A DNA stretch of 64,000 nucleotides from Pseudonocardia abyssalis. GTDB lineage: Bacteria > Actinomycetota > Actinomycetes > Mycobacteriales > Pseudonocardiaceae. This document shows, one piece after another, positions 47,798 to 56,899 of the stretch. The DNA is taken from positions 5,704,001-5,768,000 of the forward strand of contig NZ_JADQDK010000001.1 of NCBI RefSeq assembly GCF_019263705.2, given 5' to 3'. Every line of letters begins with the position of its first letter. Positions within the stretch are counted from its first letter, which is position 1. The translations under genes were made by a program, and so were the position numbers. The notes under the pieces are model-generated. The model searched no databases and was not told the origin of the DNA. It saw nothing but the letters and a program-made list of their open reading frames with translations.

Positions 47798-48708
47798 TCG
47801 CGACCGTCGACCTGCGCGACCCCGACCCTGCCGCGGTCGACGCAGGGCTGCAGGAGGCCGGGTTCCTGCTGGTGACCGGGCACGGCGTCGATCCCGGGCT
47901 ACGCGCCGACCTGCGTGCGGCGGCCCGCCGCTTCTTCGCGTTGCCCGGGACGACCAAGCAGGCCTACGCGGTCCGGGTCGGTGGGCGGGGTTGGCTCCCG
48001 CCGGGCGTGGAGGCGAACGCGGGCGTCGAGGGAGGGGAGCATCCTCCGGACCTCAAGGAGTCGTTCGCGATCGGGCCGGAGACCCCGACCGGTGACGCGT
48101 CCGTCGACGACGTGTGGTTCCCGCCGAACGTCTGGCCGGCCGAGGTTCCCGCGCTGGAGGCCGCGGCCGCGCGGTACCTGGCCGAGATGACCCGCGTGTC
48201 CGGCGAGTTGCTGGACCTGTGCGGGGCCGCGCTGGGCGTCGACCCGCTGACGACGTCGATCCCGACCTGGACGTTCAACATCAACCGCTACCCGCCGCTG
48301 ACGGAGGTGGGCGAGCCCGCGCCCGGACAGTTCCGGATCGGGCCGCACACCGACTTCGGCACCGTCACCGTGCTCGACCGGGAGCCCGGTGCGGGCGGCC
48401 TGCAGGTCCACACCGACGCGCGCGGCTGGGAGGACGCCCCGTACGACCCGGACGCGTTCACCGTCAACGTCGGCGATCTCCTGGCCCACTGGACCGGGAT
48501 GCGCTGGCGCTCCGGGCGGCACCGGGTGCTGCCACCGCAGGCCGGGACGCCGCACGAGGAACTGATCTCCCTGGTCTTCTTCTTCGAGCTCGACCACGAC
48601 GCGCTCGTCACCCCGCTGGCCCCGCCGATCGGGCGGCGCACCGACCTGGAGCCGGTGGTGTCGGCGCCGTTCCTGCAGGAGCGCCTGGACGCGATCTCGG
48701 TCGGCTGA
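47794..48708 (+). CDS. Iron/2-oxoglutarate oxygenase-like protein (isopenicillin N synthase family)
   Basis: The 304-aa jelly-roll oxygenase has an N-terminal DIOX_N part (AGFLLVTGHGV) and iron ligands H185, D187 (PHTDFG) and H243 (SGRHRV). The family normally has Arg-x-Ser to bind the 2-oxoglutarate carboxylate about 14 residues after the last His; here it is Leu257-Ile-Ser259. It therefore may use another co-substrate, another residue or none. By context it may oxidise a pyrimidine, like fungal thymine 7-hydroxylase, which shares this fold. This role is inference. Confidence 0.8.
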   Translation: MIATVDLRDPDPAAVDAGLQEAGFLLVTGHGVDPGLRADLRAAARRFFALPGTTKQAYAVRVGGRGWLPPGVEANAGVEGGEHPPDLKESFAIGPETPTGDASVDDVWFPPNVWPAEVPALEAAAARYLAEMTRVSGELLDLCGAALGVDPLTTSIPTWTFNINRYPPLTEVGEPAPGQFRIGPHTDFGTVTVLDREPGAGGLQVHTDARGWEDAPYDPDAFTVNVGDLLAHWTGMRWRSGRHRVLPPQAGTPHEELISLVFFFELDHDALVTPLAPPIGRRTDLEPVVSAPFLQERLDAISVG

Positions 48709-48746
48709 CTTCCCCGGAACACCCACGGGCGCGCGGGTCGCGGGGA

Positions 48747-48752
48747 TAGCGT
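48747..48752 (+). promoter_or_regulatory. Leaderless-type -10 box before eccB
   Basis: TAGCGT lies 6 nt before GTG 48759. No ribosome-binding site is evident. Confidence 0.45.
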
Positions 48753-48758
48753 CCCGGG

Positions 48759-50168
48759 GTGTCCACGAGGGGCCCCGCCACCCGCGACCAGGTCGACGCC
48801 TACCGCTTCGGCCTGCGCCGGATGGAGACCGCACTCGTCCGCGGCGACCCGGTGCCGCTGCACGAGCAACTGCGGTCGCAACGCCGGGCCGCGGTCGCCG
48901 GGGCGCTGGTCGGGATGCTCGCGGTGGGCGGGGTCGCGATCTGGGCGCAGATCGCGCCACGGCCGACGTGGTCGCAGCAGGACGTGGTCGTCGGCTCGTC
49001 GTCGGGGGCGATGTACGTCGTGGCGCACGAGCCCGACCGGCTCGTCCCGGTCGCCAACCTCCCCGCCGGACGGCTGGTCCTCGCCGCGCTGCGTCACGGC
49101 GGTGCGGGCGGGGCCGATCCCGCGGCGGCCGTGCCCGTGCTCGTCGACGACGCCGACCTCGACGCGGTGCCGCGCACCCCCACCGCGGCGGTCCCGGGCG
49201 CCACCGCCGTGCGCCTGGGCGGCGCGGTGATCGGGCCGCGCTGGGCGGTGTGCGACGCCGTCGACCCGGACTCCGGCCGCGATCCGCGTACGACGGTCGT
49301 CGGCGGGGCGGAGCCGGTGGGGCCGTCTGCCGATGCGGTGCTGCTCGCCGTCCGTGGCGGGGACACGTGGCTGGTCAGTGGGGGTGTGCGGCACCGGATC
49401 GACCTCGCCGACCGAGCGGTCGTCGGCACACTGGGTCTGGACGGGCGGGAGCCCCGCGCGGCGTCGGCCGCACTGCTCAACGCGCTGCCGGAAGGGGCAC
49501 CGCTGCGCACACCGCGGATCGCCGGGGCCGGTACGCGCTCCGGATCGGTCCGGGTGGGCGACGTCCTGGTCGGGCGGCCCGCCGGGGACGGCCCGCCGAC
49601 GCACCACGTGGTGCTCGCCGGGGGCGCCCAGGCGGTCCCGCCCCTCGTCGCGCAGACCCTGCGCGCGGCGGGGGCGCGGCTGGTCGAGGTCGAGCCCGCG
49701 GTGCTGACGGCGCTGGGGTCGGCCGAGGGGCTCGACGTCGCGGGCTGGCCGGACGCGGTGCCGCCGGTCCGGGAGGTGACCGATACGCCCGTCGTGTGCG
49801 CGGTGTGGTCGGTCCAGGACGGGGCCGGGATGCTCGTCGGGTCAGCACTCCCGGTACCGCCGGGCACCGCGGGCGTCGACCTCGCGCAGGCCGACGGCGC
49901 GGGCGAGCTCGCCGACGCCGTCGTGCTGTCCCCGGGCGGTGGCGGGACGGTGCGCGCCACCGGGCCGGGCCGGGCGGGCGGGTCCGGACCCCTGTGGCTG
50001 GTGTCCGCGTCCGGTGTCGCCTATGGGGTGGCGGACTCGGCGACCGCCGAGGCACTCGGGGTCACGACGGCCGAGCCCGCGCCGGAGTGGGCGGTGCGGC
50101 TGCTCCCGGTGGGCGGGACGCTCGACCTGGCCGACGCGCAGCGGACGGTGGACGTGCTGCCGGGCTGA
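48759..50168 (+). CDS. eccB: Type VII secretion protein EccB (ESX-4)
   Basis: This 469-aa ESX core component has a short cytoplasmic N-terminus (RDQVDAYRFGLRRMETALVRGDP), one membrane helix at about residues 47-67, and a large extracytoplasmic repeat domain. The DQVDAYRF start and the LHEQLRSQRR before the helix are EccB hallmarks. It converges with mycP, 12 bp apart. The arrangement matches mycobacterial ESX-4, where eccB also points toward mycP. Confidence 0.93.
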   Translation: MSTRGPATRDQVDAYRFGLRRMETALVRGDPVPLHEQLRSQRRAAVAGALVGMLAVGGVAIWAQIAPRPTWSQQDVVVGSSSGAMYVVAHEPDRLVPVANLPAGRLVLAALRHGGAGGADPAAAVPVLVDDADLDAVPRTPTAAVPGATAVRLGGAVIGPRWAVCDAVDPDSGRDPRTTVVGGAEPVGPSADAVLLAVRGGDTWLVSGGVRHRIDLADRAVVGTLGLDGREPRAASAALLNALPEGAPLRTPRIAGAGTRSGSVRVGDVLVGRPAGDGPPTHHVVLAGGAQAVPPLVAQTLRAAGARLVEVEPAVLTALGSAEGLDVAGWPDAVPPVREVTDTPVVCAVWSVQDGAGMLVGSALPVPPGTAGVDLAQADGAGELADAVVLSPGGGGTVRATGPGRAGGSGPLWLVSASGVAYGVADSATAEALGVTTAEPAPEWAVRLLPVGGTLDLADAQRTVDVLPG

Positions 50169-50180
50169 CCGGACGCCCGA

Positions 50181-51524
50181 TCAGCGACCGGGCGGACGCT
50201 TCCGGAGGCGGGTCGCGACGGCTGCGGCCGCGGCGAGCAGGGCGGCCGGCGCGGCCAGGTCGACCGGCGGCAGCGGCTCGTCGGCGGAACCGGGGCCCGG
50301 CGCGGTGCCGGCGAGCACGGCGGTCGGCACCTCGCCGGAGGCGTCCGGGACGCGCAGGACGGCGGGCTCGGCGGTGAGGGCGGTGAGGGGGTCGAGCACG
50401 CCGAGGCCGAGGGCCTCGTCGTGGCCACCCGCGGGGCGCCGGGCCGTGGCCAGGATCCGGTCGGCGACCTGCGCCGCGCTCAGCTCCGGGAACCGCTCGC
50501 GGACCAGGGCGGCCAGCCCGGCGACCAGCGGTGCGGAGAAGCTCGTGCCCGTGACCGGGTCGGCCGTGACGCCGCCGCCGACGGCCAGCGAGCGCATCCC
50601 CGTGCCGGGACCGGCGATGTCGACCCAGGGGCCGGCCACGGTGAACGGGGCAGCGGCGTCGTCGGGGCCGGTGGCGCCGACCGTGACCGGCTCGTCGTAC
50701 CAGCCGGGGAGGGCGACCTGCTCGACGCCCGGCTCGGCGCAGAGCCCCACGCCCGTGTTGCCCGCGGCCGCGACGACGACGACGTCGGCGTCGGCGGCGT
50801 AGCGCAGCGCCGCGTGCAGCTCCGTGCCCTCGACGGCGGCCTGTTCCGGTGGGAGGCAGACCGCCTCGGACACGTTGACGACGTCGGCACCGGAACGCAC
50901 GGCCAGCACGACCGCCTCGGCGAGCGTCGCGACGTCACCGGCGGGTCGCTGCCGCCCGTCCGCGGCAGGTACCGAGAACGACGGGCTGGACTGCCGGATC
51001 GACAGCACCTCAGCGCCCGGCGCGATCCCGACCACCTCGTCGTCGCCGGCCGGGCTCGCGGCCAGCAGCCCCGCGACCGCGGTGCCGTGGCCGTCGCAGT
51101 CGTCGAGCCCGTCGCCCCCGGTGAGGTAGTCGCCGCCGCCGCGCAGCCGGTCGCCGAGCCGCGCGTGGGGGGCGACCCCGGTGTCGATCACCGCGATCAG
51201 CACCCCCGCCCCCGTGGCGATGCGGTGCGCGGCCGCGAGCTGGAGGCGACGGGACGGCGGCGGATCGGTGACCGTGGACGGCCCGGCCGGCGGTGGCGCG
51301 CAGGATCGCGGGGACCGCAGCCCGGGCGCGGGGCCCGGGGTGTCGCCCGCCGGTGGTGCGACCCGCACCGGGGGCGGTGCCGGGAGGTCGTCACCGGGGG
51401 CCGGGACGGAGGCACCGGCCAGGGCGGCCGGGAGCGCGGACGCACCGACCGGGCCGGGCCCGGGCAGGACGGCGAGCAGGACGGCGAGCACGGCAGGCGC
51501 CATGGCCGTCCGGATGCCGTTCAC
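50181..51524 (-). CDS. mycP: Mycosin (subtilisin-like membrane protease) of ESX-4
   Basis: This 447-aa serine protease has a signal peptide at about 1-30, catalytic D114 (VIDTG), H146 (DGHGT) and S328 (GTSFSAP), the oxyanion region AAAGNTG, and a C-terminal membrane helix at about 418-438 followed by RLRKRPPGR. GTG 51524 overlaps the eccD stop as GTGA. An upstream in-frame extension lies inside eccD and is rejected. Mycosins stabilise the ESX membrane complex. Confidence 0.94.
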   Translation of the reverse strand: MNGIRTAMAPAVLAVLLAVLPGPGPVGASALPAALAGASVPAPGDDLPAPPPVRVAPPAGDTPGPAPGLRSPRSCAPPPAGPSTVTDPPPSRRLQLAAAHRIATGAGVLIAVIDTGVAPHARLGDRLRGGGDYLTGGDGLDDCDGHGTAVAGLLAASPAGDDEVVGIAPGAEVLSIRQSSPSFSVPAADGRQRPAGDVATLAEAVVLAVRSGADVVNVSEAVCLPPEQAAVEGTELHAALRYAADADVVVVAAAGNTGVGLCAEPGVEQVALPGWYDEPVTVGATGPDDAAAPFTVAGPWVDIAGPGTGMRSLAVGGGVTADPVTGTSFSAPLVAGLAALVRERFPELSAAQVADRILATARRPAGGHDEALGLGVLDPLTALTAEPAVLRVPDASGEVPTAVLAGTAPGPGSADEPLPPVDLAAPAALLAAAAAVATRLRKRPPGR

Positions 51525-52882
51525 AGGCCGCGGACCAGTGCGAACAGGCCCGTCGCGCCCAGCGCCAACGGTACCGCCGACGCGACGAGGACCCCCTCCA
51601 GGACGTCGACGGCCCGGCGCGCGACCGGCGACGGCGCCCGCCCGCCGCGCCCCGCGGTGAGCGCGACGCCGGCCCCCGCGAGGGCGAGGCACCCCACCAC
51701 CAACCGCCCCGGCCCGCCGGAGACCGCGGCGACGAGCGCGGCCAGCGCGAGGCCCGAGGCCACCGCGCAGGCCAGCAGGGTGCGGGCCGGCGCGGCGTCG
51801 GCGAAGCCCCGGGAGCGCAGGGCGAGTACCGCGACGACGACCGCGCCCAGCGCGGCGCCGGTCCATCCGCCCCCGGCCGCGGCCGGGCCGACCGCCGCGG
51901 CGGCCACCACCGCGCAGCCGCCGACCAGTCCGGCGAGGTACCCACGGGCCAGGTCGGCCCGCCCGGTGAGCTCGTCGGGCGGCAGGGCGTCGGGCCCGTC
52001 GTCGGCGTCGGTCAGCTCGCCCGCGTCGGCGGGGACCACCGGGCCCGGCAGGCCGGCCAGGCGCAGCGCGGCGCGGGGCAGGAACGGTCCGGCGAGCAGC
52101 GCGGCGGCTCCGAGTCCCGCGGCGAGTGCGGCCGGGGACAGGCCCAGACGCAGGTGCAGCACGGTCGCGACCCCCACCGGGACGGCCGCGACGACGACGC
52201 CGACCAGTACCGGCGACACGACGCGCAGCACCACCTGGCCCACGGCCGCGGCGACCCCGGCCGCGGTGACGGCGAGCAGGAGCTGGGCGGAGCCGGGCGC
52301 CGCCGCGAGCGCCGCCGCCCCGGCACCCGCGGCGAGGGGGACGGCCGCGAGCGCCGCCGGGTGCCTCCCGTCGTGATCCCCGCCCGGCCGGCGTGCGGCG
52401 GCCAGCGCCGCCCCCGCCGCCATCCCGCCGACCAGAGCGGCCACGACGGCCCCCGGCCCGGCCGGCATCCCGGCGAGGATGACGGCGGCGAGGGCGGCGA
52501 GGACGAGCGCGACGGCGGGGCGCACCGCGGCGGCCGACGGACCCGCGGTGCGACCCGCGCCCGCGGCCAGCGCGTCGACCGGGTCGTCGAACACCGGGGC
52601 CGGCGGTGGTGCGGTGACCGGACCGATCCGCAGCAGCTCGCCGTCGAGCACACCGAGCTCGTCGAGCGTGGCGGCCGGGTGCAGCAGCCCGCCGGTGGCC
52701 CCCACCAGCCGCCACGGCAGCGGGCGGTGCCCCGGCCCGGGCTCGCCGACCAGCTCCAGCACCATCGGCACCAGCTCGCCGAGCGGCACGTCGGCCGGCA
52801 GCGCGACGTCGACCCGGGCGCGCGGCGCGAGCACCGTCAGCCGGGTGTAGGCGGGGGCCGTGTCGGGCCGGATCGTGCTCAT
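51521..52882 (-). CDS. eccD: Type VII secretion protein EccD (ESX-4)
   Basis: The 453-aa membrane pore component has an N-terminal ubiquitin-like domain (YTRLTVLAPRARVDVALPADVPLGELV) of about 90 residues, then about eleven hydrophobic helices. ATG 52882 follows a GGAGAA. It is transcribed divergently from eccC across 102 bp and is coupled to mycP. Confidence 0.93.
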   Translation of the reverse strand: MSTIRPDTAPAYTRLTVLAPRARVDVALPADVPLGELVPMVLELVGEPGPGHRPLPWRLVGATGGLLHPAATLDELGVLDGELLRIGPVTAPPPAPVFDDPVDALAAGAGRTAGPSAAAVRPAVALVLAALAAVILAGMPAGPGAVVAALVGGMAAGAALAAARRPGGDHDGRHPAALAAVPLAAGAGAAALAAAPGSAQLLLAVTAAGVAAAVGQVVLRVVSPVLVGVVVAAVPVGVATVLHLRLGLSPAALAAGLGAAALLAGPFLPRAALRLAGLPGPVVPADAGELTDADDGPDALPPDELTGRADLARGYLAGLVGGCAVVAAAAVGPAAAGGGWTGAALGAVVVAVLALRSRGFADAAPARTLLACAVASGLALAALVAAVSGGPGRLVVGCLALAGAGVALTAGRGGRAPSPVARRAVDVLEGVLVASAVPLALGATGLFALVRGL

Positions 52883-52984
52883 CGGGTTTCTCCGTATCGC
52901 CTCGCCGGGCGGGCTCGGCTGCCTACTATCCGCCGCGCCGGGGCCGTCCCGTGGGCGTTTCGGAGAACTCGTGGAGGTGGGTGC
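52883..52984. promoter_or_regulatory. Divergent eccD/eccC promoter region
   Basis: This 102-bp spacer holds TACTAT (52924-52929), a good plus-strand -10 for eccC, and GGAGG (52973-52977) 7 nt before the eccC GTG. Both halves of the ESX-4 core probably share control here. Confidence 0.5.
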
Positions 52985-55900
52985 GTGGGTACGATCGGCG
53001 TGGTCCGGCCGCAGCGCGCGGTGCCGCGCACCCCGGCGGGCGAGCTGGTGCTCGAACCCCCGCCGGAGCCCGAGCGGGTCGTCCCCGCCGGGGTACCGGC
53101 GCGGCTCCTGCCGCTGGCGATGCTGCTCGCGTCCGTCGGGTTCATCGCGGTGCTCGGCGTGCGCAACCCGACGTCGTGGCTGTTCGGGGGCATGTTCATG
53201 GTCTCGACGCTGGGGATGGTGCTCACCGGGTCGGGCGGCCGGGGCGGGGGCAACCGGTCGGCGTCCGTCGACGAGGACCGCCGCGACTACCTGCGCTACC
53301 TCGCCCAGCTGCGCCGCCGGGTCCGCGGCGTCGCCGGGCAGCAGCGCGACGCGCTCGAGACCGTCCATCCCGAGGCCGCGGCGTGGCCGGTGGTGCTCGC
53401 GTCGGGACGGTTGTGGGAGCGGCGGCCCGCCGATCCCGACTTCGGGCGCCTGCGCGTCGGGCGCGGGCCGCAGCGGCTCGCGACGCGGCTCGTCGCGCCG
53501 CAGACCGGGCCCGTCGAGGGGATCGAGCCGATCACGGCGCTGGCGCTGCGCCGGTTCCTGCTCGGGCACGCGGTGGTGCCCGACCTGCCCGTCGCGCTGG
53601 CGCTGCGGTCCAGTTCGACGGTGTGGCTGGAGCCGTCGGCGGGCTCCGCCGACCTGCGGCCCGCCCGCGACCTGGCCCGGGCGATGGTGGCGCAGTACGC
53701 GCTGTGGCACAGCCCGGCCGACGCCCTGCTCGCCGTCGTCGCCCCGCCCGCACTGGCCGCGGAGTGGGAGTGGGCGAAGTGGCTCCCGCACACAGCGCAC
53801 CCACGCCGTCGTGACGCGATCGGCCCGCTGCGCATGCTCACCGCCGACGCCGACGAGGTGCGCCGCTGGTGGGTCGCGGAGCTCGCCGGCCGGCCGGCGG
53901 GACCGGGCGCCGGGGAGCCGCACCTGCTCGTGGTCGTCGACGAGGTCGTCGAGGGGCCGGGGCCGTGGGCCGCGGTCGCCGGGGTGACGGTACTGCGGGT
54001 CGGCCCGCCCCCGGGTCGGCGACCGTCGCCGTCGGTGGTGCGGCTGCTGGTCGGGCCGTCCGTCGTCGAGCGCACCGGCGGGGACGACGGAGGCGGGGAC
54101 GGCCCGCACCCGGTCGGTCGGCCCGATGCGCTCGGCGTCACCGCAGCCCGCGCTCTCGCGCGCAGGCTGGCCCGGTACCGGCCGGGTGGTGCGGGCCCGG
54201 CGGACGGGGGTCCGCGCGCCGCGGCGGGCCTGCCGTCCCTGCTCGGGATGGCGGACGGACCCGACGGGGTGGCCGCGCTGCGGATCCGCTGGCGCCGCAC
54301 CGAGACCGACCGGCTGCGCGTGCCGATCGGCCTCGACGAGAGCGGTGCCGCGCTGCACCTCGACCTCAAGGAGTCCGCGCAGGGCGGCAGCGGCCCGCAC
54401 GGGCTGTGCATCGGGGCGACGGGCTCGGGGAAGTCGGAGCTGCTGCGCACGCTCGTGCTCGGGCTCGCCGCGACCCACTCGTCGGAGGACCTCAACCTGG
54501 TCCTCGTCGACTTCAAGGGCGGGGCGACGTTCCTCGGGCTCTCGGCGTTGCCGCACGTCTCGGCCGTCATCACCAACCTGGCCGACGAGCTGGCGCTGGT
54601 CGACCGCATGGCCGACGCGCTGGCCGGGGAGGTCACCCGGCGCCAGGAGCTGCTGCGCGCCGCGGGCAACCTCGTCGGCGTCGCGGAGTACGCGGCGGCC
54701 CGGCGCGCGGGGGCCGACCTGCCGCCGCTGCCCGCGCTGTTCGTCGTCGTCGACGAGTTCTCCGAGCTGCTCGCCCAGCGCCCCGAGCTGCTGGAGCTGC
54801 TCGTCACGATCGGCCGGCTGGGCCGGTCGCTCGGGCTGCACCTGCTGCTCGCCTCGCAGCGGCTGGAGGAGGGTCGGCTGCGCGGGTTGGAGTCGCACCT
54901 GTCCTACCGGATCGCGCTGCGCACGTTCTCCGCCGCGGAGTCGCGGGCCGTGCTCGGTGTGCCCGACGCCCACCAGCTCCCGACCGCGCCCGGCTCGGCG
55001 TTCCTGTCCACCGGCACCGACGAGCTGGTCCGCTTCCGGGCCGCCTACGTGTCCGGGCCGGCCGGGGTCGCGCGGCGGGTGCGGGGTCCGGTCGATCGCC
55101 GTGCCCACCTGTTCGGCGTCCGCCCGGTGGCGGTGCCCGCCGAGCCGGTGCCGGACGAGCCCGAGGACGGCCCGACGGTGCTGGAGACCGTCCTCGACGC
55201 CCTCGCCGGCCAGGGCCCGCCCGCGCACCGGGTCTGGCTGCCGCCGCTGGGCGACCCCCCGCCGCTCGACGGGCTGGTCGGCACCCCGCGCCCGGTGCCG
55301 GGTCGTGGGCTGGCCGCGTCCGGCGGGCGCGGAGGAGCGCTGCGGGTTCCGGTCGCGCTCGTCGACCGGCCGTACCAGCAGCGCCGCGACCCGCTGCTGC
55401 TCGACGTCTCCGGTGCCGCGGGGCACCTGGCGGTGGTGGGTGGGCCGCGGTCGGGGAAGTCGACGACGCTGCTCACCGCCGTGCTGGGCCTCGCGCTCAC
55501 GCACACGCCCGTCGAGCTGGGGGTGCACGTGCTCGACTTCGGCGGCGGCGCGCTCACGCCGCTCGGCGGGCTGCCGCACGTCGGCACGGTCGCCGACCGG
55601 CTCCAGACCGACCTGGTGCGCCGCACCGTCGCGGAGGTCGCCGCGCTGCTCGCACGGCGGGAACGGCTCTTCCGCGACTCCGGGGTCGCCGGGATCGAGG
55701 CGTTCCGGGAACGGCGGGCGGCGGGGGAGTTCGGCGGCGAACCCGCCACCGACGTGCTGGTCGTCGTCGACGGGTACCTGACGTTGCGCCACGACTTCGA
55801 GGACCTGGAGACGCGGTTGCTGCCCGTCGCCGCGCAGGGCCTGTCGTTCGGGGTGCACCTGGCCGTCACCGCGGGCCGCTGGAGCGAGCTGCGGCCGGCG

Positions 55901-56899
55901 TTCAAGGACCTGTTCGGCAGCCGGCTGGAGTTGCGCCTCGGCGACGTCACCGACTCCGAGGTCGACCGCCGCCGGGCCGCCGCGGTGCCCGCCCGGCCCG
56001 GTCACGGGCTGGCACCGGACGGTGCGGCGATGGTGCTCGCCGCGCCCCGGCTCACCGGGTCCGACACGGCCGCGCTCGTCGCCGACGTGGCCGCGGGGTG
56101 GCCGGACGCCGGGTTCGCCCCGGTCCGCCAGCTGCCCGACCGGCTCGACCACGACCGCCTGCCCGATCCCGAGCCCGGCTCCGCAGGCCTGCCGCTCGGC
56201 GTCGACGAGGACCGGCTCGCGCTCGTGCAGCTCGACGTGGCCGCGGAGCCGCACCTGCTCTGCTTCGCCGACGCGGAGAGCGGCAAGACCACGCTGCTGC
56301 GGCTGCTGGCGCACGGGATCGTGGAGCGGTTCCGGCCCGACGAGGCGCGGGTGGTGGTGGTCGACCACCGGCGGACGCTGCTGGGGGCCGTGCCGGAGAG
56401 CCACCTGATCGGCCACACCAGCACACCCGGCGCGACCGCCGACGCCGTGCGGGAGGTGGCGGCCTCCCTGCGCAGGCGGCTCCCCGGACCCGACGTCGGC
56501 CCGCGTGAGCTGCGGGAACGGTCCTGGTGGAGCGGTCCGGAGGTGTTCGTCCTCGTCGACGACTACGACCTCGTCGCGCCCACCGGGGGGCACGGCGGCG
56601 GCGCACACCCGCTGCTGCCCCTCCTGGAGTTCCTGCCCCAGGCCAAGGACGTCGGACTGCACCTGGTGGTGGCCCGGCGGTGCGGCGGCGCCGGGCGGGC
56701 GATGTTCGACCCGGTGCTCGGGCGGCTGCGCGAGCTGTCCACCCCGGGGCTCGTGATGAACGGGCGGCCGGAGGAGGGGGTGCTCGTCGAGACGGTCAAG
56801 GCGACACCGCTGCCGCCCGGGCGCGGCACGCTCGTCGACCGCCGCCACGGGGCCCGCCGGGTCCAGCTGGCCTGGATCCCGCCCGCGGACACCCCGTGA
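52985..56899 (+). CDS. eccC: Type VII secretion ATPase EccC (ESX-4, single chain)
   Basis: This 1304-aa FtsK/SpoIIIE-type motor has two N-terminal membrane helices and three ATPase domains. D1 has Walker A GATGSGKS (K483) and Walker B VLVDFKGG. D2 has GGPRSGKS (K825) and LVVVDGY. D3 has ADAESGKT (K1101), lacking the first Gly, and VFVLVDDYD. It is one chain, not split into Ca and Cb. The GTG start at 52985 has GGAGG 7 nt upstream; the frame is open far upstream through the antisense of eccD and mycP, which is rejected. The stop overlaps the next GTG. Confidence 0.95.
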   Translation: MGTIGVVRPQRAVPRTPAGELVLEPPPEPERVVPAGVPARLLPLAMLLASVGFIAVLGVRNPTSWLFGGMFMVSTLGMVLTGSGGRGGGNRSASVDEDRRDYLRYLAQLRRRVRGVAGQQRDALETVHPEAAAWPVVLASGRLWERRPADPDFGRLRVGRGPQRLATRLVAPQTGPVEGIEPITALALRRFLLGHAVVPDLPVALALRSSSTVWLEPSAGSADLRPARDLARAMVAQYALWHSPADALLAVVAPPALAAEWEWAKWLPHTAHPRRRDAIGPLRMLTADADEVRRWWVAELAGRPAGPGAGEPHLLVVVDEVVEGPGPWAAVAGVTVLRVGPPPGRRPSPSVVRLLVGPSVVERTGGDDGGGDGPHPVGRPDALGVTAARALARRLARYRPGGAGPADGGPRAAAGLPSLLGMADGPDGVAALRIRWRRTETDRLRVPIGLDESGAALHLDLKESAQGGSGPHGLCIGATGSGKSELLRTLVLGLAATHSSEDLNLVLVDFKGGATFLGLSALPHVSAVITNLADELALVDRMADALAGEVTRRQELLRAAGNLVGVAEYAAARRAGADLPPLPALFVVVDEFSELLAQRPELLELLVTIGRLGRSLGLHLLLASQRLEEGRLRGLESHLSYRIALRTFSAAESRAVLGVPDAHQLPTAPGSAFLSTGTDELVRFRAAYVSGPAGVARRVRGPVDRRAHLFGVRPVAVPAEPVPDEPEDGPTVLETVLDALAGQGPPAHRVWLPPLGDPPPLDGLVGTPRPVPGRGLAASGGRGGALRVPVALVDRPYQQRRDPLLLDVSGAAGHLAVVGGPRSGKSTTLLTAVLGLALTHTPVELGVHVLDFGGGALTPLGGLPHVGTVADRLQTDLVRRTVAEVAALLARRERLFRDSGVAGIEAFRERRAAGEFGGEPATDVLVVVDGYLTLRHDFEDLETRLLPVAAQGLSFGVHLAVTAGRWSELRPAFKDLFGSRLELRLGDVTDSEVDRRRAAAVPARPGHGLAPDGAAMVLAAPRLTGSDTAALVADVAAGWPDAGFAPVRQLPDRLDHDRLPDPEPGSAGLPLGVDEDRLALVQLDVAAEPHLLCFADAESGKTTLLRLLAHGIVERFRPDEARVVVVDHRRTLLGAVPESHLIGHTSTPGATADAVREVAASLRRRLPGPDVGPRELRERSWWSGPEVFVLVDDYDLVAPTGGHGGGAHPLLPLLEFLPQAKDVGLHLVVARRCGGAGRAMFDPVLGRLRELSTPGLVMNGRPEEGVLVETVKATPLPPGRGTLVDRRHGARRVQLAWIPPADTP

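Noticed and set aside
50181..52715. An 844-codon mycosin
   Set aside because: The first 397 codons lie in an alternative frame of eccD and are Arg/Gly-rich. A signal peptide begins right at GTG 51524, which overlaps the eccD stop.
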